A DNA stretch of 64,000 nucleotides, taken from NCBI RefSeq assembly GCF_010095445.2, contig NZ_WFGV02000002.1, forward strand, positions 186,001 through 250,000, given 5' to 3'. This DNA is from Pseudomonas sp. TNT3. Its GTDB lineage: Bacteria > Pseudomonadota > Gammaproteobacteria > Pseudomonadales > Pseudomonadaceae. This document shows, piece after piece, positions 1-9,031 of this stretch. The notes under the pieces were generated by a model that did no database searches, was not told where the DNA came from, and saw only the letters and a list, made by a program, of their open reading frames with translations. Positions within the stretch are counted from its first letter, which is position 1, and the number at the start of each line of letters is the position of its first letter. Both the position numbers and the translations under genes were made by a program.

Positions 1-875
1 TCCCACAACCCCAGCTCACTGGCCTTCAGGGCCAACGCAAGACGCGCTTCGCTTTTGCTGAGGGCCTGATTGGCGGCGTCCAGTTCAAGGCTGCGTTGCG
101 CTACGCGGCTTTCCAGTTCGATCTGGATTTCCCGCAGCTCATCTTCTGCACGGCGCCTTTGCTCAATCTCCTTGGCCAGCGTTTGATTCAGCCGATCGCC
201 AATGCTTTGCGCCTGCTGCAGATGTTCGATCAGTGCCTGGTTCTGGAAACGTCGCAACAAGCCGCGATCGATCAGCCGGTTGACCTGCCAGGCGACCACG
301 CTCAGGGCGCCAAGTAAAATCAGCCCGAACCAGCCCCAACCCTGCTCTTGCTCGTCGCCCCCCCAGAACAGATAGGCGATGGCCGGCAACAGACAGGGCA
401 AGGTAAAGGAGAGAAACGCCGGCAGGCTCACCGCATAAGCCACGCTGGCGGACAACGCGGCAGCGCCGATCAGGCCGAATACCCAGGCCTGCTGTATGAA
501 GTTGTCCGCCGGTACGAGGGCAATGCCGGCGCCCGCCAGGGTGAGACCGGTGAGGCTCGAGCCAAGGAGAAACATGCGCCGCCAGACGGGATGAGCCTGA
601 CGATTGGGAATCGCCGAATCGAAGGCCGCGACCTGAATCACCCGCAACGCCACCAGCGACAGCAACCAGACAAGCCAGACACTGACCAGAAAATATCGTT
701 GAGGACTCCAGAGCAGGCCGGCACAGACCAGGCCATTGATCAGCATGAACAGCGTGGGCAGCAGGGACCCCTGATAAAGCAGGCGCGTGCGCTCCACCGC
801 CATTTCCATAGCGTACTGTTTACGGATAACCCGGGGCTCCACGGTGGGGCCCGACAGGTCGGAGCTGAGGGTCAT
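1..875 (-). CDS. Membrane PAS-containing sensor protein, probable GGDEF/EAL c-di-GMP enzyme (3' part outside window)
   Basis: Open reading frame with no stop before the left edge, so only the N-terminal 291 residues are visible. The start is the ATG at 873-875. The first ~35 residues are polar and followed by about five or six hydrophobic segments (for example around the stretch FMLINGLVCAGLLW and FVLGLIG-like runs), then a helical linker rich in Glu/Arg/Gln typical of a coiled-coil signalling helix (ending in RRRAEDELREIQIELESR), then the opening of what looks like a PAS domain (LALALKASELGLW). Such membrane-linker-PAS architecture beside uvrD in Pseudomonas usually continues into GGDEF and EAL domains, but these lie outside the window, so a hybrid sensor kinase cannot be excluded. 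It is divergent from uvrD. Confidence 0.7.
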   Translation of the reverse strand, partial: MTLSSDLSGPTVEPRVIRKQYAMEMAVERTRLLYQGSLLPTLFMLINGLVCAGLLWSPQRYFLVSVWLVWLLSLVALRVIQVAAFDSAIPNRQAHPVWRRMFLLGSSLTGLTLAGAGIALVPADNFIQQAWVFGLIGAAALSASVAYAVSLPAFLSFTLPCLLPAIAYLFWGGDEQEQGWGWFGLILLGALSVVAWQVNRLIDRGLLRRFQNQALIEHLQQAQSIGDRLNQTLAKEIEQRRRAEDELREIQIELESRVAQRSLELDAANQALSKSEARLALALKASELGLW

Positions 876-1132
876 AGGCAATGTTCTTGTTCTTATAATG
901 ATGAGCATGGGCCCGAAACGTCGAGGGAGCATACACAAGCGAGTGCCCGGACCAAACTGCTTCGGATCATGAAGAATCCGAAATCCATCCCCCGATTCGT
1001 CTCTGGAAAGTCCCCGAGCGAGCCCCGCCAGCGCTTGCAGCCAGTGACCGACCGGTCGTCATTCGTGCCTCTTTCATCGGTAAATGCAAAGCTCGGTTTG
1101 CCCGGTGTGACGGCGCACCCTAGAATGCCCCG

Positions 1133-3316
1133 ATGCGCGATGATCTCTCCCTTCTGCTGAACTCCCTCAACGATGCCCAACGCCAGGCCGTAGCTGCCTC
1201 CGTGGGTCGTCAGTTGGTCCTGGCCGGTGCTGGTTCCGGTAAAACCCGAGTGCTGGTGCACCGTATCGCCTGGTTGATCCAGGTCGAAAACGCCTCGCCT
1301 CACTCGATCCTGTCGGTGACCTTCACCAACAAGGCCGCTGCCGAGATGCGCCATCGCATCGAGCAACTGATGGGGCTCAACCCGGCCGGCATGTGGGTGG
1401 GCACTTTCCACGGGCTGGCGCACCGCTTGCTGCGGGCGCACTGGCAGGAAGCCGGCCTGAGCCAGACCTTCCAGATTCTCGACAGCGACGACCAGCAACG
1501 GCTGGTCAAGCGGGTGATCCGCGAGCTCGGCCTGGATGAACAACGCTGGCCCGCTCGCCAGGCCCAGTGGTTCATCAACGGCCAGAAAGACGAAGGGCTG
1601 CGTCCACAACATATCCAAGCCAGCGGCGATCTGTTCCTGGCGACCATGCGCAGCATTTATGAAGCCTATGAGGCCGCGTGCTTGCGCGCAGGCGTCATCG
1701 ACTTCTCCGAATTGCTGTTGCGCGCCCTCGACCTGTGGCGCGATCACCCAGGGCTGCTCGCGCATTATCAGAAGCGCTTCCGGCACATTCTGGTGGACGA
1801 ATTCCAGGACACCAACGCCGTGCAATACGCCTGGTTGCGCCTACTGGCCAAAGGCGGCGACAGCCTGATGGTGGTTGGTGACGACGATCAGTCGATCTAT
1901 GGCTGGCGCGGGGCGAAAATCGAAAATATCTATCAATACTCCGATGATTTCCCGGATGCGCAAACCATTCGTCTGGAGCAGAACTACCGCTCCACCGCCG
2001 GCATCCTCAAGGCAGCCAATGCCCTGATTGCCAACAACACCGGGCGCATGGGCAAAGAATTGTGGACCGATGGCGGCGAAGGCGAAGCGATCAACCTTTA
2101 CGCCGCGTTCAACGAACACGATGAAGCTCGCTACGTTGTCGAAACTATCGAAAGCGCGCTGAAAACGGGCTTGGCTCGCAGTGATATCGCGATTCTGTAC
2201 CGCTCCAACGCCCAGTCGCGCGTTTTGGAAGAAGCCTTGCTCCGCGAGCGCATTCCCTATCGGATTTACGGCGGGCAGCGCTTCTTCGAGCGGGCAGAAA
2301 TCAAAAACGCCATGGCTTACCTGCGTTTGCTGGAAGGTCGGGGCAACGATGCTGCCCTGGAGCGGGTGATCAACGTTCCGGCCCGTGGCATCGGCGAAAA
2401 AACCGTCGAAGCGATTCGTGACCATGCGCGCCACAGCGATGTGTCGATGTGGGAAGCCATGCGTCTGCTGGTGGCCAACAAAGGCCTGACCGGTCGGGCT
2501 GCGGGTGCCTTGGGGGCGTTTATCGAACTGATCGAGAATCTCGCCGCCAAGTGCATGGAAATGCCTCTGCACTTGATGACTCAGACCGTCATCGAGCAAT
2601 CCGGGCTGATCGCTTATCACGAAGCCGAAAAAGGTGAGAAAGGCCAGGCCCGGGTAGAAAACCTTGAGGAACTGGTCAGCGCGGCTCGCAACTTCGAGAA
2701 CGCTGAAGAAGACGAGGACCTGTCGCCACTGGCGGCGTTCCTCGGCCACGCATCGCTGGAGGCAGGTGATACTCAGGCCGACGAGCATGAAGACAGCATT
2801 CAGTTGATGACGCTGCACAGCGCCAAAGGGCTGGAGTTTCCTTATGTGTTCCTGGTGGGCATGGAGGAGGGTCTGTTCCCGCATAAGATGAGCCTGGAAG
2901 AACCCGGTCGTCTTGAGGAGGAGCGTCGTCTGGCCTATGTCGGTATTACCCGGGCGATGCAGAATCTGGTGATGACCTATGCCGAAACGCGGCGCCTGTA
3001 TGGCAGCGAGACCTACAACAAGGTGTCGCGTTTCGTGCGCGAAGTGCCCAAAGGCCTGATTCAGGAAGTGCGGTTGTCCAATAGCGTCAGCCGTCCTTTC
3101 GGTGGAGGCCAGCAGCAGAGCTCCAGCAGCCTGTTTGGCGGTAGCGAGATTCCGGATACCGGATTCAGTCTTGGCCAGGCAGTGCGGCATTCGGTATTTG
3201 GGGAGGGTGTGATCCTGAACTTCGAAGGTGCCGGCGCTCAGGCTCGCGTCCAGGTGAATTTCAGCGAAGGCAGTAAATGGCTGATGCTGGGTTATGCGAA
3301 GCTGGAAGCGATCTAA
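1133..3316 (+). CDS. uvrD: DNA helicase II UvrD
   Basis: A 727-residue superfamily 1A helicase, the usual length for UvrD. It unwinds DNA 3'-5' in nucleotide excision repair (displacing UvrC and the excised oligonucleotide) and in methyl-directed mismatch repair. Visible motifs: the Q-motif region LNDAQRQAV near residues 12-20, Walker A AGAGSGKT at 31-38, Walker B DEFQD at 222-226, motif III GDDDQSIYGWRGA near 249, and motif VI VGITRA near 600. The C-terminal ~60 residues form the Tudor-like RNA polymerase-binding region seen in UvrD/PcrA (VRHSVFGEGVI). Rep is the main alternative, but the DDDQSIYGWRGA motif and the long C-terminal tail favour UvrD. It is monocistronic, followed by a REP hairpin. 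Confidence 0.95.
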   Translation: MRDDLSLLLNSLNDAQRQAVAASVGRQLVLAGAGSGKTRVLVHRIAWLIQVENASPHSILSVTFTNKAAAEMRHRIEQLMGLNPAGMWVGTFHGLAHRLLRAHWQEAGLSQTFQILDSDDQQRLVKRVIRELGLDEQRWPARQAQWFINGQKDEGLRPQHIQASGDLFLATMRSIYEAYEAACLRAGVIDFSELLLRALDLWRDHPGLLAHYQKRFRHILVDEFQDTNAVQYAWLRLLAKGGDSLMVVGDDDQSIYGWRGAKIENIYQYSDDFPDAQTIRLEQNYRSTAGILKAANALIANNTGRMGKELWTDGGEGEAINLYAAFNEHDEARYVVETIESALKTGLARSDIAILYRSNAQSRVLEEALLRERIPYRIYGGQRFFERAEIKNAMAYLRLLEGRGNDAALERVINVPARGIGEKTVEAIRDHARHSDVSMWEAMRLLVANKGLTGRAAGALGAFIELIENLAAKCMEMPLHLMTQTVIEQSGLIAYHEAEKGEKGQARVENLEELVSAARNFENAEEDEDLSPLAAFLGHASLEAGDTQADEHEDSIQLMTLHSAKGLEFPYVFLVGMEEGLFPHKMSLEEPGRLEEERRLAYVGITRAMQNLVMTYAETRRLYGSETYNKVSRFVREVPKGLIQEVRLSNSVSRPFGGGQQQSSSSLFGGSEIPDTGFSLGQAVRHSVFGEGVILNFEGAGAQARVQVNFSEGSKWLMLGYAKLEAI

Positions 3317-3336
3317 CCCGAACGTGATTCCATATG

Positions 3337-3417
3337 GGAGCAATGCTTGCTCGCGAAGAACGATAACGCGGTCTCTTGATAGACCGTGCTGTTGCCATCG
3401 CGAGCAAGCTTTGCTCC
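3337..3417. repeat. REPIN-type inverted repeat downstream of uvrD
   Basis: Two REP half-sites in inverted orientation. GGAGCAA..CTTGCTCGCGA on the left pairs with TCGCGAGCAAG..TTGCTCC on the right, enclosing about 35 bases. This is the common Pseudomonas fluorescens-group REP/REPIN form. It fills most of the 286-base gap before the next gene; the rest of that gap shows no other feature I can support. Confidence 0.8.
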
Positions 3418-3602
3418 TACAAAGGCCAATTCCTACCGAACTTATCCACTCCTCCTACAGACCAAAGTTAACAGGCCTTATTGCGCTGACTGAAGCTGAA
3501 CCCAACCTGTCAGGCAAAAGCCCGAAACACTCTGCCGCTAGCCAGTAACACTTCAGCTGTGCAACATGGCGCGCGTGCCTTCCACAAATGGGAATTCCCT
3601 TT

Positions 3603-4475
3603 ATGAAACGTTTTCTTAGCATCGCCATGGCGTTGTGCATCGGCCTGACGATGAGCCTGGACGCCAACGCCAAGCGCTTTGGTGGCGGCAAGAGCTCCGG
3701 CGCTGCGCCGACTCACCAGACCAGCCAAATGGCTCCTTCTTCTGCTGCAGGCGGCGCTGCGGCCACTGCAGGCGCAGCCGGTGCCGCTGGCGCTGCTGCA
3801 AAAGCCGGTGGCGCTTCGCGCTGGCTCGGCCCTCTGGCCGGTATCGCTGCCGGTGGCCTGCTGGCTTCCATGTTCATGGGCGGTGGCTTCCAGGGCATGC
3901 AGATCTTCGACATCCTGATCATGGCTGTCATTGCGTTCCTGATCTTCCGCTTCATTGCCGCTCGTCGTCGCAAGCAGCAAGAGCACATGGCTCCGGCTGG
4001 TCACGCACCGATGCAGCGTGAAGTGTTCGAACAAAAGCCTGCTGGCGGTTCGATCTTTGGCGGTTCGGCAGCTCCTGTAGCCACTCGTCCGGTGATCAAT
4101 GCACCAGCCTGGTTCAATGAACAGAGCTTCATCGAAGCGGCCCGCAACCACTTCCAGTCCTTGCAGCAGCACTGGGACGCGAACGAAATGGACAAGATTG
4201 CCGAGTTCGTGACCCCGCAATTGCTGGAGTTCCTGAAGCGCGAACGTGCCGATCTGGGCGACGCTTTCCAGTCCACCTACATTGACAACCTCAATGTGCA
4301 ACTGGACGGCGTGGATGATCGTGCGGACAAGACCATCGCGACCCTGACCTTCAGCGGCGTGTCGAAAACTTCGCGCTTTGACCAGGGTGAAGTGTTCAGC
4401 GAGAGCTGGAACATGGAACGTCCGCAGGGCGAAAACCAGCCTTGGCTGGTGGCCGGTATCCGCCAGAACGGCTGA
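3603..4475 (+). CDS. Tim44-like domain membrane protein
   Basis: Predicted product of 290 residues. A Sec signal peptide (MKRFLSIAMALCIGLTMSL, cut after DANA) is followed by an Ala/Gly-rich low-complexity segment to about residue 75, one or two hydrophobic segments (around WLGPLAGIAAGGLLASMFM and IFDILIMAVIAFLIF) and a basic stop-transfer RRRK. The C-terminal half (about 155-290) is a Tim44/NTF2-like globular domain. I prefer the ATG at 3603, which is preceded by GGGAA at suitable distance and starts exactly at the signal peptide; an in-frame ATG at 3588 lacks a ribosome site. The mitochondrial Tim44 comparison concerns fold only; the bacterial function is not established. A strong terminator follows. 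Confidence 0.8.
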   Translation: MKRFLSIAMALCIGLTMSLDANAKRFGGGKSSGAAPTHQTSQMAPSSAAGGAAATAGAAGAAGAAAKAGGASRWLGPLAGIAAGGLLASMFMGGGFQGMQIFDILIMAVIAFLIFRFIAARRRKQQEHMAPAGHAPMQREVFEQKPAGGSIFGGSAAPVATRPVINAPAWFNEQSFIEAARNHFQSLQQHWDANEMDKIAEFVTPQLLEFLKRERADLGDAFQSTYIDNLNVQLDGVDDRADKTIATLTFSGVSKTSRFDQGEVFSESWNMERPQGENQPWLVAGIRQNG

Positions 4476-4503
4476 TCCCTTCTGCGTTAAGCATGTTGTA
4501 ATG

Positions 4504-4529
4504 AAAACCCCGGACTCGTCCGGGGTTTT
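4504..4529 (+). terminator. Rho-independent terminator after the Tim44-like gene
   Basis: Stem AAAACCCCGGAC / GTCCGGGGTTTT-like with a very short loop, ending in four T residues, 29 bases after the stop codon of the Tim44-like gene. Confidence 0.85.
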
Positions 4530-4611
4530 CTATTTCGCGGTTGCATCTATACCAAGCTACTGTATAAACCGCCCCAACTAAACCGCGCCATCAAGCAAGA
4601 GGATCCCGGAC

Positions 4612-5019
4612 GTGGAAGAAATCATCGAACAACTGCGTGAAGCCAACGAACCGGTACCGGTCCCCTTGGAGCTGCCTGACGAAGACCAGTTGGTGGAAAT
4701 CGAAGAACAACTGTTCATCGACATTCCATTTGTCTTCAGAGAATTTTTGCTGACCGTCAGTGACGTGGTCTACGGCAGCCTGGAACCCGTGACGGTCACC
4801 GATCCGCAATCCCACACCTACTTGCCAGACGTTGCCGCTAATGCCTGGGATGCCGGTGTCGATCGCAGCATGATCCCGATCTGTCAGGACGGTGACGACT
4901 ACTACCTCGTTGAAGAGGATGGCACCGTGGTGCTGTGGCAGGCTGAAGAAGAGCTGATTGCCGAAGAAACCTGGGAATCGGTCTGGCACTGGGCGCGGGA
5001 CGTCTGGCTGGAAAGCTGA
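4612..5019 (+). CDS. SMI1/KNR4 (SUKH) family protein
   Basis: A small, acidic, soluble protein of 135 residues. The N-terminal half (residues 15-60; ELPDEDQLVEIEEQL, IPFVFREFLLTVSD) matches the start of the SMI1/KNR4 fold, and the C-terminal part with DDYYLVEEDGTVVLW and WESVWHWARDVW completes it. SUKH proteins include immunity proteins for contact-dependent and polymorphic toxins, but also housekeeping members; no toxin gene is adjacent, so an immunity role is not supported here. The start is GTG at 4612, preceded by AGAGGA about eight bases upstream. It is convergent with the antiporter gene. Confidence 0.75.
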   Translation: MEEIIEQLREANEPVPVPLELPDEDQLVEIEEQLFIDIPFVFREFLLTVSDVVYGSLEPVTVTDPQSHTYLPDVAANAWDAGVDRSMIPICQDGDDYYLVEEDGTVVLWQAEEELIAEETWESVWHWARDVWLES

Positions 5020-5030
5020 AACACCCCAAG

Positions 5031-5079
5031 TGATTTTTGTAGCAGCCGGACGCAGGCTGCGCCAGCTGCTGCAAAATCA
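5031..5079. terminator. Bidirectional hairpin between convergent genes
   Basis: An imperfect long hairpin, TGATTTTTGTAGCAGC on the left and GCTGCTGCAAAATCA on the right, lies between the SMI1/KNR4 gene and the antiporter and includes the antiporter stop codon. The T/A runs at both outer ends suit bidirectional termination. Confidence 0.6.
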
Positions 5080-6840
5080 GTGGCCGGACGCATCCTTGTG
5101 GTTGTCCAGGGTTTCCAGCAAGGCCACCTGCATCCGCGTGTGTACGCGGATGAACCAGCGCCAAAGCAGCGCCGCTACGGCCGCCGCCACCACCGCAACC
5201 AGCATCAGCAACTTGTTGGTCGGCAGAATACTGGCCGACAAGGCTGCCAACAGCAGGAAAATCACCAACAGCGAAAGGATCGGTATCACTTCGGAGATCA
5301 CCCGACGCACTCGCTGTGTATGACGACCCGCCATCTCCGGCTTCACGCCCATCTCTGCCAACAGCATCGATAGCGCCTTGAGCTTGCGATAGGCCGCGAT
5401 CAGGAACGGCAGCGACAGTATCAACGCCCCGCCCCAGATCAGTGCTTTCTGCCAGCTCGGATCACTGATCCAGTCCTGTAGATACGCAGACATTCGCTCG
5501 GCAAAAAAAGCGCCCGAGAAGAAAATCGCGATCACCAGCGCCAGATTGACCCCCACCTGCAGCAAAATCCGCCTAATCATCGACGCCAGCAGCGCACCCT
5601 CGCCCTGGGGCTGGATGCTGCGCAGCCATTCACCGTACATCCCCAGCACCCGGCCGAGTCGGTGCGGCATTACAGCGGCCAGCTTGATCGAAAGTGGATC
5701 GGCCGCGCGGATCAAATAGGGCGTCAGCAAGGTGGTGATCACCGAGACTGCAACGGCCACGGGATACAGGAAGTTACTGGTGACCTGCAGCGTCATGCCC
5801 AGTGCCGCGATGATGAAAGAGAACTCCCCAATCTGTGAAAGCCCCATCCCGACGCGCAGTGACGTGCGCCCGTCATTGCCGGCGATAAACGCGCCGAGAC
5901 CACAAGAGAGCATTTTTCCCAACACCACGGCCACGGTGATCACCGCGATTGGCCAGGCGTATTGCAGCAGGATCAGCGGATCGAGCATCAGCCCGATGGC
6001 CACAAAGAAGATGGCACTGAATAAATCGCGCACCGGTTCGATCAAGCGCTCGATCTTCAGCAATTGCCGGGATTCAGCCATGATCGCGCCGATCAGGAAC
6101 GCGCCGAGCACCATGCTGTATTCGAGCTTGACCACTAACAGACAGAAGCCGAAACACAGCCCCAACACGGTGATCAGCAGCATCTCGTTGCTTTCGAATT
6201 TGGCCACATAAGCCAACAGACGCGGGATCAGCAGAATACCGATCACCAGCGCGACAATCATGAACAGCGACAGTTTGCCGACCGTGGAAAAGACTTCGCC
6301 GGAACTCACCGTACCGCTGACTGCGATACTCGACAGCAAAGCGATAATGCCAATACCAAGGATGTCCTCCACGATCAGTACACCGAAGATCAGTTGCGCA
6401 AAGCGCTCATTCTTCATCTTCAGATCGTTGAGCGCCTTGACGATGATCGTGGTCGAGGAAATGGCCAGGATCGCGCCGAGGAACAGGGAATCCATGGTGT
6501 TCCAGTCGAACCATCGGCCGATTTCGTAGCCGATCCAGATCATCAGCACGATTTCCAGGAATGCGGCGATAAACGCGGTGGCGCCGACCTTGAACAGCTT
6601 GCGCAGGCTGAATTCCAGGCCCAGGCAAAACATCAGGAATATCACCCCGAGTTCAGCGAGTGTCTTGATGGTTTCCTCATCGTGGATGAGGCCGAACGGC
6701 GGTGTATGCGGTCCGATGATGAAACCGGCGACGATATACCCCAGGACTACCGGCTGTTTAAGCCGATGAAACAACACGGTGACCACTCCGGCGACCAGCA
6801 TGATGACTGCCAGATCCTGAATAAAACTGATCGCATGCAT
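5077..6840 (-). CDS. CPA2-family monovalent cation/proton antiporter
   Basis: A polytopic inner-membrane protein of 587 residues from the ATG at 6838-6840, which has AAGGAG nine bases upstream; longer in-frame starts extend into unrelated sequence. Residues about 5-380 form the 12-13-helix Na+/H+ exchanger domain, with family landmarks such as LGYIVAGFIIGP, FLMFCLGLEFSL and VLGAFLIGAIMAES. After this come a central linker and about four more hydrophobic segments (ILLQVGVNLALVIAIFFSGAFF and later). No cytosolic TrkA-N nucleotide-binding domain is present, unlike KefB/KefC. Substrate (K+ or Na+) cannot be read from the sequence. It is divergent from the thioesterase gene with about 200 bases between starts. 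Confidence 0.85.
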   Translation of the reverse strand: MHAISFIQDLAVIMLVAGVVTVLFHRLKQPVVLGYIVAGFIIGPHTPPFGLIHDEETIKTLAELGVIFLMFCLGLEFSLRKLFKVGATAFIAAFLEIVLMIWIGYEIGRWFDWNTMDSLFLGAILAISSTTIIVKALNDLKMKNERFAQLIFGVLIVEDILGIGIIALLSSIAVSGTVSSGEVFSTVGKLSLFMIVALVIGILLIPRLLAYVAKFESNEMLLITVLGLCFGFCLLVVKLEYSMVLGAFLIGAIMAESRQLLKIERLIEPVRDLFSAIFFVAIGLMLDPLILLQYAWPIAVITVAVVLGKMLSCGLGAFIAGNDGRTSLRVGMGLSQIGEFSFIIAALGMTLQVTSNFLYPVAVAVSVITTLLTPYLIRAADPLSIKLAAVMPHRLGRVLGMYGEWLRSIQPQGEGALLASMIRRILLQVGVNLALVIAIFFSGAFFAERMSAYLQDWISDPSWQKALIWGGALILSLPFLIAAYRKLKALSMLLAEMGVKPEMAGRHTQRVRRVISEVIPILSLLVIFLLLAALSASILPTNKLLMLVAVVAAAVAALLWRWFIRVHTRMQVALLETLDNHKDASGH

Positions 6841-7040
6841 GGCGTGGGCTCCTTGAGACAGACTTTCGGAGGTTAACACCGCGACTTCCGCCAGAAAGGC
6901 GGTGCAATATATGGAAACAGATAGATCGCGCGTGACGGCAGCCATGCGCCCGGCGTCCCGATAACAGTCGGTTTGAAAAAGCTGACCAGGCACCCGTAGA
7001 GGTGCACTCCTTCATCACTGCCTTGAACCGTGAGAACGCT

Positions 7041-7523
7041 ATGGAACCCGGAAACGCCCAACTGTCGATGACGGTATTGATGACCCCCGACATGGCCAAC
7101 TTCTCTGGCAATGTTCACGGCGGCACACTGCTCAAATACCTGGACGAAGTCGCCTACGCCTGCGCCAGCCGTTATGCCGGTCGCTACGTGGTGACGCTCT
7201 CGGTGGATCAGGTTATTTTTCGCGAGCCGATCCATGTCGGCGAACTGGTGACCTTCCTGGCGTCGGTCAACTACACCGGCAACACCTCGATGGAGGTGGG
7301 TATCAAGGTCGTGACCGAGAACATTCGTGAGCGATCGGTACGTCACACCAACAGCTGTTTTTTCACCATGGTCGCCGTGGATGACCAGCGCAAACCGGCC
7401 GCCGTCCCGCCACTGCAACCGCAGAACAGTGAGGACAAGCGTCGTTTTATGCAGGCACAGCAGCGACGGCAGATCCGTCAGGAACTGGAAAAGCGTTATC
7501 AGGAAATAAAAGGCGACGCTTGA
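7041..7523 (+). CDS. Acyl-CoA thioesterase, hot-dog fold (YciA/BACH type)
   Basis: Predicted length 160 residues from ATG 7041 (GAGAA just upstream). The single hot-dog domain spans residues 10-130. The signature NVHGGTLLKYLDEVAYACA contains the conserved Asn-x-x-Gly-Gly and the acidic residue on the central helix that polarises water in this family. It should hydrolyse acyl-CoAs to free fatty acid and CoA; chain-length preference cannot be told. The C-terminal 30 residues are charged and helical (RRFMQAQQRRQIRQELEKR). A longer start at 7002 lacks a ribosome site. It ends at a strong terminator shared with convergent pdxY. Confidence 0.85.
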   Translation: MEPGNAQLSMTVLMTPDMANFSGNVHGGTLLKYLDEVAYACASRYAGRYVVTLSVDQVIFREPIHVGELVTFLASVNYTGNTSMEVGIKVVTENIRERSVRHTNSCFFTMVAVDDQRKPAAVPPLQPQNSEDKRRFMQAQQRRQIRQELEKRYQEIKGDA

Positions 7524-7530
7524 AGTAAAG

Positions 7531-7564
7531 ATCGTCCGAACGCGGGCCGCGTTCGGACGATTTT
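7531..7564. terminator. Bidirectional terminator between thioesterase gene and pdxY
   Basis: A near-perfect palindrome ATCGTCCGAACGCGG/CCGCGTTCGGACGAT followed by TTTT on the plus strand and preceded by AAA (T-run on the minus strand). It closely resembles the hairpin at 8981-9025. Confidence 0.85.
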
Positions 7565-7569
7565 AGTCA

Positions 7570-8442
7570 TTACAGACTTATCGCCGTCGCCTCGAACCGC
7601 ACCCGCGGATGAGCGATCCGGTCCTGGGCCCGCACCAGTTCCAGCTCGTAGCTTGCGCACGCCTGGGTCTCCAGCAACACTTCATGCACCGCCGACGCAG
7701 TGAATTCAAATGCAGCCACCAGGCTGTCGCCCAACAGCACGCGCGCCAGGAACAACCCTGAAGTCAGGTCACCAACGCCCACCGGCTGACGCGGGAACGC
7801 CAACAATGGTCGACGCAAATGCCAGCTGTTCTCCGCCGTTACCAGCAACATTTCGAAGACATCTGCCGGTTTTCCAGGGTAGTCCAGATGCTTGACCAAC
7901 ACCGCTTTCGGACCACGCGCCAATAGCGTTCGCGCCATGGCGAGGCAGTCGAACAGCGACTGCGGCTTGCGCCCCGAGAAGCTGTCCAGCTCAAGCTGGT
8001 TTGGACACATGAAGTCCGCGACGGCCGCCGCCTCTTGCAGCAGGAAATCGCTGACCTCCGCCGGCACGCTGCACCCCTTCTCCGGGTGCCCCATTACCGG
8101 GTCGCATAAATACAACGCCTTGGGATTCATCGACTTGATTCGCGCCACACCGGTCAGGATCGCGCGCCCCTGAGCCGCACTGCCAAGGTAGCCGGAGAGC
8201 ACAGCATCGCAGTTACCCAGCTCACCGATTGCCGCGATCCCTTCGACCAGCTCGGGAATCTGGTGCGGCGCCAACACCTCACCGGCCCACTGGCCGTATT
8301 GGGTGTGGTTGGAGAACTGCACGGTATTGAGCGGCCATACATTCACCCCGATCCGCTGCATCGGGAATACCGCGGCGCTGTTACCGGCGTGGCCGAACAC
8401 CACGTGGGACTGGATGGCAAGTAGATGGGGCGTACGTTTCAT
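7570..8442 (-). CDS. pdxY: Pyridoxal kinase PdxY
   Basis: A ribokinase-family enzyme of 290 residues that phosphorylates pyridoxal to pyridoxal 5'-phosphate in the B6 salvage pathway. The N-terminus is characteristic ([18 protein letters not shown], then [14 protein letters not shown]), the middle carries [11 protein letters not shown], and the C-terminal anion-hole/catalytic motif [12 protein letters not shown] contains the catalytic Asp. Length equals that of known PdxY proteins. It is flanked on both sides by hairpin terminators of the same sequence family and is probably transcribed alone. Confidence 0.93.
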   Translation of the reverse strand: MKRTPHLLAIQSHVVFGHAGNSAAVFPMQRIGVNVWPLNTVQFSNHTQYGQWAGEVLAPHQIPELVEGIAAIGELGNCDAVLSGYLGSAAQGRAILTGVARIKSMNPKALYLCDPVMGHPEKGCSVPAEVSDFLLQEAAAVADFMCPNQLELDSFSGRKPQSLFDCLAMARTLLARGPKAVLVKHLDYPGKPADVFEMLLVTAENSWHLRRPLLAFPRQPVGVGDLTSGLFLARVLLGDSLVAAFEFTASAVHEVLLETQACASYELELVRAQDRIAHPRVRFEATAISL

Positions 8443-8562
8443 GCGGTGAGTCTTCCGTACAACGATTGAAATTAGAGCCGCGCAGTATGCGACTAAACGC
8501 AGCCTGTACGACAGACCGGCGACGCAGTTAAGCTGGCACTATCTTGTTGGAGCACCCTGTTG

Positions 8563-8976
8563 ATGCTGACCCTCGGAAATATCTTAGTGTTGATGCTGCT
8601 GGCCACTGCTGGCGCGTGGCTTTGGCACAACCATGGCCTGCGCGAGCGCGCGCTGGAGCGGGTCAAGCAGCATTGCGGCAAGCTTGGCATCGAGCTGCTG
8701 GACGGTAACGTCGCATTGAAAAAAATCGGATTTATCAAAGACGCAAACGGCAAACGGCGTTTGGCCAGGGTCTATAACTTCGAGTTCACCGTGACGGGTG
8801 AAGCCCGCCACAACGGCACCATTACCCAGTTCGGCGCCCACAGCGCGCAAATAGAGCTGGCGCCCTACCCGATGCCCTTCGACGATACCGCGGCGGTGGT
8901 CGATGTGGTGAAACCACGGGCCGAGGTGATCGAGCTAAGCCAGTGGCGGCAAGAGCACACCAAGTGGCGTCCTTAA
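8563..8976 (+). CDS. DUF3301 membrane-anchored protein
   Basis: A small protein of 137 residues. Residues 4-24 (GNILVLMLLATAGAWLW) form one transmembrane helix, followed by a basic helical region (RERALERVKQHC) and a beta-rich C-terminal domain (VYNFEFTVTGEARHNGTI). This fits the DUF3301 family of Gammaproteobacteria, function unknown. ATG 8563 is preferred over the overlapping TTG at 8560; GGAG lies ten bases upstream. It is divergent from pdxY and convergent with the CobW gene, with which it shares a terminator. Confidence 0.75.
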   Translation: MLTLGNILVLMLLATAGAWLWHNHGLRERALERVKQHCGKLGIELLDGNVALKKIGFIKDANGKRRLARVYNFEFTVTGEARHNGTITQFGAHSAQIELAPYPMPFDDTAAVVDVVKPRAEVIELSQWRQEHTKWRP

Positions 8977-8980
8977 GTAA

Positions 8981-9025
8981 AAAGATCGTCCGAACACAGG
9001 CCCGGGCCGCGTTCGGACGATCTTT
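8981..9025. terminator. Bidirectional terminator between DUF3301 gene and CobW gene
   Basis: Perfect 15-base arms AAAGATCGTCCGAAC and GTTCGGACGATCTTT, with T runs on both strands. The arms and part of the loop (GGGCCGCGTTCGG) repeat the hairpin at 7531-7564. Confidence 0.87.
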
Positions 9026-9031
9026 TGATCT

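Noticed and set aside
893..1825. 310-residue minus-strand open frame opposite the start of uvrD
   Set aside because: Antisense shadow of uvrD with no domain or start signal; high-GC DNA gives many such frames.
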